Source: JAXGYV01 sp040772045
GTDB lineage: Bacteria > Actinomycetota > Thermoleophilia > UBA2241
NCBI GenBank assembly: GCA_040772045.1
Contig: JAXGYV010000014.1
Coordinates: 1 to 45,607 of the forward strand
Length of the DNA stretch: 45,607 nucleotides
Direction of reading: 5' to 3'
Shown here: in pieces, positions 42,001 through 45,607 of the stretch
Layout of the letters: each line of letters begins with the position of its first letter
Position numbering within the stretch: the first letter of the stretch is position 1
The notes under the pieces: generated by a model
Told to the model about the DNA's origin: nothing
The model's input: only the letters and a program-made list of their open reading frames with translations
The model's database searches: none
Made by a program: the position numbers and the translations under genes

Positions 42001-43218
42001 CTCATACAGGGCGGGGTTCGACTCGATGATCCGCATCCAGCAGCGGATCTTCGGCAGATGGTAGGGGTTGACAACCGTTTCCCACTCGTCGGTCGCGCCG
42101 CGGATATCAGGGTACTGGAAACGCCAGTAGAGGATGTCTTCCACGAGATGGTCGGCTGCCTTCACGTTGCCCGCCTCGCCGATCGCCACGCCGATGGCCT
42201 CGTAGCAGCGGAAGCGCATGGGGATGAACTCGTCGTCGCGGTCGCGGAAGAAGCTCGTCAGGCGGCTCAGGATCCGCTCCACGTCCATGTGCCGATTGGG
42301 CTGTAAGAGCTGCTTGACGACCCCCAGGAGGTCGCTCATGACCTCGTTCTGCCGGTAGCCGAGGGTGTCGTCCTTGAGGAGGTACAAGCACACGGCGAAG
42401 CGGTCCTCGAGGTTCTCGACCTTGAAGACCCGGTCGATGATCTGGTCGATGACGTCGGAGAAGGTGGGCAGCTCCGGCGAGAGCAACTCCTCGTCGGGGA
42501 CATCCTCAGCGGCAGTCCGCAAGGTCGCCACGCACTCCTGGCAGAGGAACGCGAAGTGCTCGGTGATGACCGCGGCGTCGGTGAGCTCGGCCTCCTCGAC
42601 GGTGGCCCAGTGAGGGACGTCGAGGTGTTCGTTCACCCAGCGGTAACTGATGAGGAGGACGCGCCGGTAGAGGTCGTAGAAGACCGGGGCCAGCGCGGGG
42701 CGGTGGGCGGCTCGCTGCACGAGGTTGCGGAGCAGGCCGTCTCGCTCGAGGAATGGGATGGGCCGGTGTGGCAGCAGGGTGATCAGCGACTCGCCGATGG
42801 AGCGCAAGCCGTCGTCGTACGTGTCGCGATGCTGTCCGCTCAGGACGGCCGTACACCACATCAGGAGCTGGCGGAGCAGCAGGGAGAACTGGGTGTCGGA
42901 CAACGGCGTTTCCGCCAGCTTGAGCGCCAGCTCGGCGAGGAGTCCGTGCAGCTTGGCGCGATCCTCGGAGCGTTCTAGGTAGGCCCAGTTTCGCAGGAGG
43001 ATGGTCTGCAGGCCCTCGATGACGAGATCGGTGTTGCGGTACGTATGGAAGTACTCGCCCAGCGTTTCGGTGAGCGGTGTGCGTACGCCGTGGAGTCCCT
43101 CCACGGCGTCGAGGAGCGGCAGGTAGCGGTCGGGGATGACCACTGTTTGCGCCGTGCTGGCGATATTCGCGCGCAGGGCATCTGAGTCGAATGGCACACG
43201 CGAGGCTTTCATCATCAT
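39043..43218 (-). CDS. PPDK-like phosphotransferase with giant N-terminal domain and no PEP/pyruvate barrel
   Basis: The product is 1391 residues from ATG 43218, the first of three tandem ATGs (43215 and 43212 are alternatives). Residues 1 to about 880 are helical and unrecognised. From about 890 the pyruvate phosphate dikinase ATP-grasp domain is clear: GFKGLGLKQMALYGHRVPQG, SIRSGAAISMPGLMTTFVNV and TAVVVQRMIFGNL followed by SGSGVTFTQNP. The swivelling domain has GGSTSHAAVTAKRLGK with the phosphorylated His at about 1324. The protein then ends at GDWLSIDGRTGNIFLGRIP, exactly where the PEP/pyruvate TIM barrel should begin. It can plausibly autophosphorylate, but the acceptor is unknown. The gap 38802-39042 to the GAPDH gene shows no gene. 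Confidence 0.85.
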   Translation of the reverse strand: MMMKASRVPFDSDALRANIASTAQTVVIPDRYLPLLDAVEGLHGVRTPLTETLGEYFHTYRNTDLVIEGLQTILLRNWAYLERSEDRAKLHGLLAELALKLAETPLSDTQFSLLLRQLLMWCTAVLSGQHRDTYDDGLRSIGESLITLLPHRPIPFLERDGLLRNLVQRAAHRPALAPVFYDLYRRVLLISYRWVNEHLDVPHWATVEEAELTDAAVITEHFAFLCQECVATLRTAAEDVPDEELLSPELPTFSDVIDQIIDRVFKVENLEDRFAVCLYLLKDDTLGYRQNEVMSDLLGVVKQLLQPNRHMDVERILSRLTSFFRDRDDEFIPMRFRCYEAIGVAIGEAGNVKAADHLVEDILYWRFQYPDIRGATDEWETVVNPYHLPKIRCWMRIIESNPALYERLAAALNVQLRLGGVYIADTDLFQRDVTRFLNADIRPIYFVVKQLLRTLPVYFNEVGAEGELRAVSTEIDEICARRDTLMHFLRKQSHTESSNRLVAFSRAILQYWMTLDPSGLEPFLSANTLAAVCEELDWAQGPHRVLLAMRTQLGAEQDGVFINQVLNLHPDALTTRLGELPADDGAGSAIDRRRVALMVRTHQLLAHKYSLSTVEVSEAVSKHLRLNTKTARRFQRALASWRTYPKPETRDRLLDAALAVLEELQAIILDPTPAAATENIYQKRHIAAGIPSIYGNYSEPKFDALGLSFRVENLVGRLFDDLAAEGIEPYVTRDSLRRMATALQRFERALGIDGVDSRALNANLRLLQASFSSHNFTFHQYQNVFQFLVHSVTELSTSSILSHDQILHTVLTHDTRQCDQRGMSVDAVAEMVLREVLVSALGMQALDRYVAAALRQISMLNGRLNNQALTRMMNYDPERLVSPIHKPKPNTDDQMTLGFKGLGLKQMALYGHRVPQGFILTTELFDARPAMSYRPLYDDTIARIRRALCQLERQTGLRLGDPTRALLLSIRSGAAISMPGLMTTFVNVGLNDEITEALARQPQFAWAAWDAYRRLLQSWAMSAGIDRDFFDAIMNEFKSRYGVERKLDFSPQHMREIAYTYKERAREGGVVFVDDPFRQVVACVLKVLDSWDSSHARIYRRYLGVAEEWGTAVVVQRMIFGNLSRESGSGVTFTQNPLEPYSRQVRLFGDFAVQSQGDDVVGGLVFPLPISEAQRTGSRMYRGTEHSLERDFPEVYWELLSVARDLVGEREFDPQEIEFTFESPLAEDLYVLQKRAVVQEQPKDAAYFDTSSPNYGVPVAMGMGVAGGAYSGRVAVSAEQIDRLLAEMPNEPVVLLRPDTVPEDIALIARVEAILTARGGSTSHAAVTAKRLGKTAVVECVDLEVIESQGIARLAGNELRAGDWLSIDGRTGNIFLGRIPILAQPTIHDAS

Positions 43219-43336
43219 TCTAATGATACCCCGGCGGTTAACCCGGAACGGTCTGCGCTGATTGTCACATGCGGGGGATGTGGCGCCCGGTTTTCGTTGC
43301 CGCTCCCCACCTCGAGTGGCCGCGCGGGGTGGCAGC

Positions 43337-43480
43337 TGCAAAGGCGACGCGGGCGGTATTCGCCATCGTGGCTAGTTCGGACCGTTCGTCTTTACGTTCT
43401 GTCACATGTACGAACGCGGCAGGCTCGGGATTCGACAGCATGGCCACCGCAGGCTCTTCGCCTTTGCGTTTTGTCACATG
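43337..43480 (-). repeat. Two imperfect 72-base tandem repeats upstream of gdhA
   Basis: On the minus strand two 72-base units (43480-43409 and 43408-43337) both begin CATGTGACA. In the first 25 bases 21 match. In one minus-strand frame both read as 24-residue units sharing HVTxRKxE, a later A and N, and a terminal AF. A third CATGTGACA lies at 43271-43263, out of phase. The rest of the 43219-43622 gap has only ATCATT-CT-AATGAT (43214-43227) over the PPDK-like start. Confidence 0.6.
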
Positions 43481-43622
43481 CATCCTGCGGCATAGCGACG
43501 TATCATCGGCCACAGAGCAGCCATGCTGTGGATGAGTCGTCACTGAGCGGCGCCAAAAGGCGTCCGTATGGCGGAGTTCGCCAGTTTGGTCGTTTCTCAA
43601 GACAGCCCGAATGGAGGCATGG

Positions 43623-44963
43623 GTGGACGAGTACATCGCTTCTGTGGTAGCCGGGGTCAAGGCGAAGGATCCGGGTGAGGTCGAGTTTCACCAAGCGGTG
43701 CAAGAGGTCGCTGAATCGCTGGCGCCGGTTCTCGCGCAGCATCCAGAGTATCGCGAAGCGCGCATCCTCGAGCGGATGGTCGAGCCGGAGCGTGTGATCC
43801 TCTTCCGCGTGCCGTGGGTGGACGACAAGGGCGCGGTTCAAGTGAACCGTGGGTTCCGCGTCCAGATGAACAGCGCGATCGGCCCCTACAAGGGTGGACT
43901 GCGTTTCGCCCCCTCCGTCAACCTTGGCGTGATGAAGTTCCTCGCCTTCGAGCAGGTGTTCAAAAACGCGCTCACCACGCTTCCCATGGGCGGAGGCAAA
44001 GGCGGATCGGACTTCGATCCTCGAGGGAAGAGCGACAACGAGGTCATGCGCTTCTGCCAGAGCTTCATGACTGAGCTGTTCCGCCATATCGGCGCAGATA
44101 CCGATGTCCCCGCCGGAGACATCGGCGTGGGCGCGCGCGAGATCGGTTTTCTTTTCGGCCAGTACAAGCGTCTCGCCAACCACTTCACCGGCGTGCTCAC
44201 CGGCAAGAAGCTCGGGTGGGGCGGGTCGTTGATCCGTCCGGAGGCTACGGGATACGGGACCGCCTACTTCCTGGCTGAGGTATTGGCGGCCAAGGGCGAC
44301 AAGCTCGACGACAAGATCATCACCATCTCCGGGTACGGTAACGTGGGCACCTTCTTCATCGAGAAGGCCAACGAGCTCGGCGCCAAGGTAGTCACCGTTG
44401 GCGACGAGTACGGCTATGTCTACGACCCCGATGGCATCAAGGACGAGAAGCTCGAGTTCTTGAAGCCCCTTTGGACCACGCATCGCCGCCCGGCCAAGGA
44501 CCTCGCCGACAAGTTCAATCTCACGTGGGTCGACGGTAAGCGGCCGTGGGTGGTGCCCTGCGACATCGCGGTGCCTACGGCCACGCAGAACGAGCTGGAC
44601 GAGGAGAGCGCCAAGGCACTGGTGGCCAACGGCTGCCGGTACGTGGTCGAGGCCGCGAACATGCCGTCTACCCCCGGGGCCGTGGCCGTGTTCCAGGCCA
44701 ACAACATCCCGTTCGGCCCGGGCAAGGCCGTGAACGCCGGCGGCGTAGCTACCTCAGGCTTGGAGATGTCCCAGAACAGCCTGCGGCTTGGCTGGAGCCG
44801 GGAAGAGGTGGACAACCGCCTGCACGTCATCATGAAGAACATCCACAAAGCGTGTCTCGATACCGCGGAGCGGTTTGGCGCTCCGGGCAACTACGTGGTT
44901 GGCGCCAACGTCGCCGGCTTCCTCAAGGTGGCCGATGCGATGCTGGATCAGGGCGTCGTCTAA
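43623..44963 (+). CDS. gdhA: NADP-type glutamate dehydrogenase
   Basis: The product is 446 residues from GTG 43623, chosen because GGAGG (43613-43617) lies five bases upstream. The in-frame ATG 43611 has no such site. It belongs to the hexameric small-subunit (GDH50) family: NSAIGPYKGGLRF (substrate Lys), LPMGGGKGGSDFDPRGKSD (catalytic Lys region), DVPAGDIGVG, and the dinucleotide fold ISGYGNVGTFFIEKANELGA. It interconverts 2-oxoglutarate plus ammonium with glutamate. The PII gene follows. Divergent transcription from the PPDK-like gene leaves a 404-base intergenic region with repeats. Confidence 0.96.
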   Translation: MDEYIASVVAGVKAKDPGEVEFHQAVQEVAESLAPVLAQHPEYREARILERMVEPERVILFRVPWVDDKGAVQVNRGFRVQMNSAIGPYKGGLRFAPSVNLGVMKFLAFEQVFKNALTTLPMGGGKGGSDFDPRGKSDNEVMRFCQSFMTELFRHIGADTDVPAGDIGVGAREIGFLFGQYKRLANHFTGVLTGKKLGWGGSLIRPEATGYGTAYFLAEVLAAKGDKLDDKIITISGYGNVGTFFIEKANELGAKVVTVGDEYGYVYDPDGIKDEKLEFLKPLWTTHRRPAKDLADKFNLTWVDGKRPWVVPCDIAVPTATQNELDEESAKALVANGCRYVVEAANMPSTPGAVAVFQANNIPFGPGKAVNAGGVATSGLEMSQNSLRLGWSREEVDNRLHVIMKNIHKACLDTAERFGAPGNYVVGANVAGFLKVADAMLDQGVV

Positions 44964-44973
44964 CGCTGTGGGT

Positions 44974-45008
44974 AACGGGCCGGCCTCCCGGCGGGAGGCC
45001 GGCCCGTT
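44974..45008 (+). terminator. Strong hairpin after gdhA
   Basis: AACGGGCCGGCCTCCC and GGGAGGCCGGCCCGTT form a perfect 16-bp stem around GGC, ten bases after the gdhA stop. The tail GCTGTGG has no U-run. Intrinsic or pause-type termination is plausible, separating gdhA from the PII gene. Confidence 0.75.
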
Positions 45009-45158
45009 GCTGTGGTGAGAGCTGGCCGTCGAGCGACGCCGCAACTTTCTGTGTCCCCCGCGTTTGCCGCCCTTCCCTCGAGGGGAATCACGTCCCTGTG
45101 CGGACCAGGATTGATGAGGATCCGTGGTTGAAGAACAGTGGGAAGGAGCGGTGCGCAT

Positions 45159-45497
45159 ATGAAGAAGATCGAGTGTTACATCCAGCCCTACAACCTCGAC
45201 ACCGTCGCCGAGCATCTGGTTGTCGAGGGCGTACGCGGCATGAGTGTGAGTGAGGTCAAGGGCTTCGGCGTGCAGCGCGGCTTCAAGCCGAGTGAGGGTG
45301 CGCAGGCTGGGGTCAAGCTCCTGCCGAAGCTCAAGATCGAGATGGTGGTCCTCGAGAAGGACGTGGAGAGGATCATCGACGATCTCCAGAAGGTGCTTCG
45401 CACGGGCCGCGTTGGCGACGGCAAGATCTTCGTATCACCGGTTGACGACGCGATACGTACACGGACCGGCGAGCGCGGTCGCGACGCGATTCAATAG
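45159..45497 (+). CDS. glnB: PII nitrogen regulatory protein with an unusual T-loop
   Basis: The product is 112 residues, the standard PII length, with AAGGAG ten bases before ATG 45159. The trimer core motifs are present: MKKIECYIQPYNLDTVAEHL, SVSEVKGFG, LLPKLKIEMVV and the ATP-binding GRVGDGKIFVSPVDDAIRTR plus RTGERGRDAI. The T-loop reads VQRGFKPSEGAQAGVK. It is one residue shorter than usual and lacks the Tyr51 used for uridylylation or adenylylation; Tyr46 is also absent. It can probably still bind ATP/ADP and 2-oxoglutarate but not be modified there. It lies behind gdhA, not amtB. The 45498-45607 remainder shows no gene. Confidence 0.93.
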   Translation: MKKIECYIQPYNLDTVAEHLVVEGVRGMSVSEVKGFGVQRGFKPSEGAQAGVKLLPKLKIEMVVLEKDVERIIDDLQKVLRTGRVGDGKIFVSPVDDAIRTRTGERGRDAIQ

Positions 45498-45607
45498 GGA
45501 TTGCTCGCCGGCTTCGCGCCGGGCCTCGCGGACGACCCACGAACGTTCACGCAAGCGGTCCGTACCCTCCGTTCGTCCGAGCGGCCTGGCGAAGATGGAG
45601 GGGTGCT

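Noticed and set aside
42060..42400. Small frames on both strands inside the PPDK-like gene
   Set aside because: They are alternative-frame readings of one continuous minus-strand coding sequence and have no start signals.

Overview
The window is high-GC bacterial chromosome. Gene content points to an Actinomycetota genome, probably a deep-branching, at least facultatively anaerobic lineage of Thermoleophilia or Coriobacteriia type. The clues are a GuaB3-type IMP dehydrogenase paralogue beside guaA, many GTG starts and possible leaderless starts, a small zinc-ribbon protein of a kind I associate with Thermoleophilia, and an oxygen-sensitive 4-hydroxybutyryl-CoA dehydratase. The class is inferred, not proven.

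Layout. 1-6549: cell division and wall turnover, then RNA quality control (ftsE end, ftsX, LytM/M23 hydrolase, CtpA-type S41 protease, RNase R, SmpB, pterin dehydratase). 6605-6681: tRNA-Arg(CCG). 6682-14048: an accessory island directly behind the tRNA, with an AbiEi/AbiEii-like type IV toxin-antitoxin pair under a dyad operator, a 1487-residue nuclease-STAND ATPase-repeat protein that looks like an Avs-type antiphage sensor, and then decayed remnants of an aldo/keto reductase and a recombinase. 14049-18526: EamA exporter, zinc-ribbon protein, and a tight murI-queT-rph-rdgB operon. 18606-21440 (minus): promoter, M-box Mg2+ riboswitch with terminator, a soluble PRC/MgtE_N/CBS protein, and an NRAMP-related transporter with an altered metal site. 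This is a complete Mg2+-regulated transport unit readable from sequence alone.

21541-32671: 1-phosphofructokinase, a stand-alone receiver, a HEAT-repeat protein plus glycosyltransferase pair, a guaB3-guaA operon with a structured leader, a membrane protein, a D,D-carboxypeptidase, a transglutaminase-like protein and threonine aldolase. A hairpin containing a run of 22 C separates threonine aldolase from the next block.

32774-37256 (minus) is a 4-hydroxybutyrate operon: 4-hydroxybutyryl-CoA dehydratase with all four cluster ligands, a small Cys-rich protein, a CoA-transferase and an iron-type alcohol dehydrogenase. Upstream on the same strand are a divergent GAPDH-family enzyme and a 1391-residue protein that carries the ATP-grasp and phosphohistidine domains of pyruvate phosphate dikinase on a long unrecognised N-terminus and lacks the PEP/pyruvate barrel. 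The right end has glutamate dehydrogenase and a PII protein lacking the usual T-loop tyrosine. Glutamate dehydrogenase and the 4-hydroxybutyrate genes together suggest glutamate/GABA/succinate fermentation linked to crotonyl-CoA.

The best candidates for something new are the tRNA-linked TA plus nuclease-STAND island, the M-box-controlled split CBS/NRAMP Mg2+ unit, and the PPDK-like protein without a barrel.
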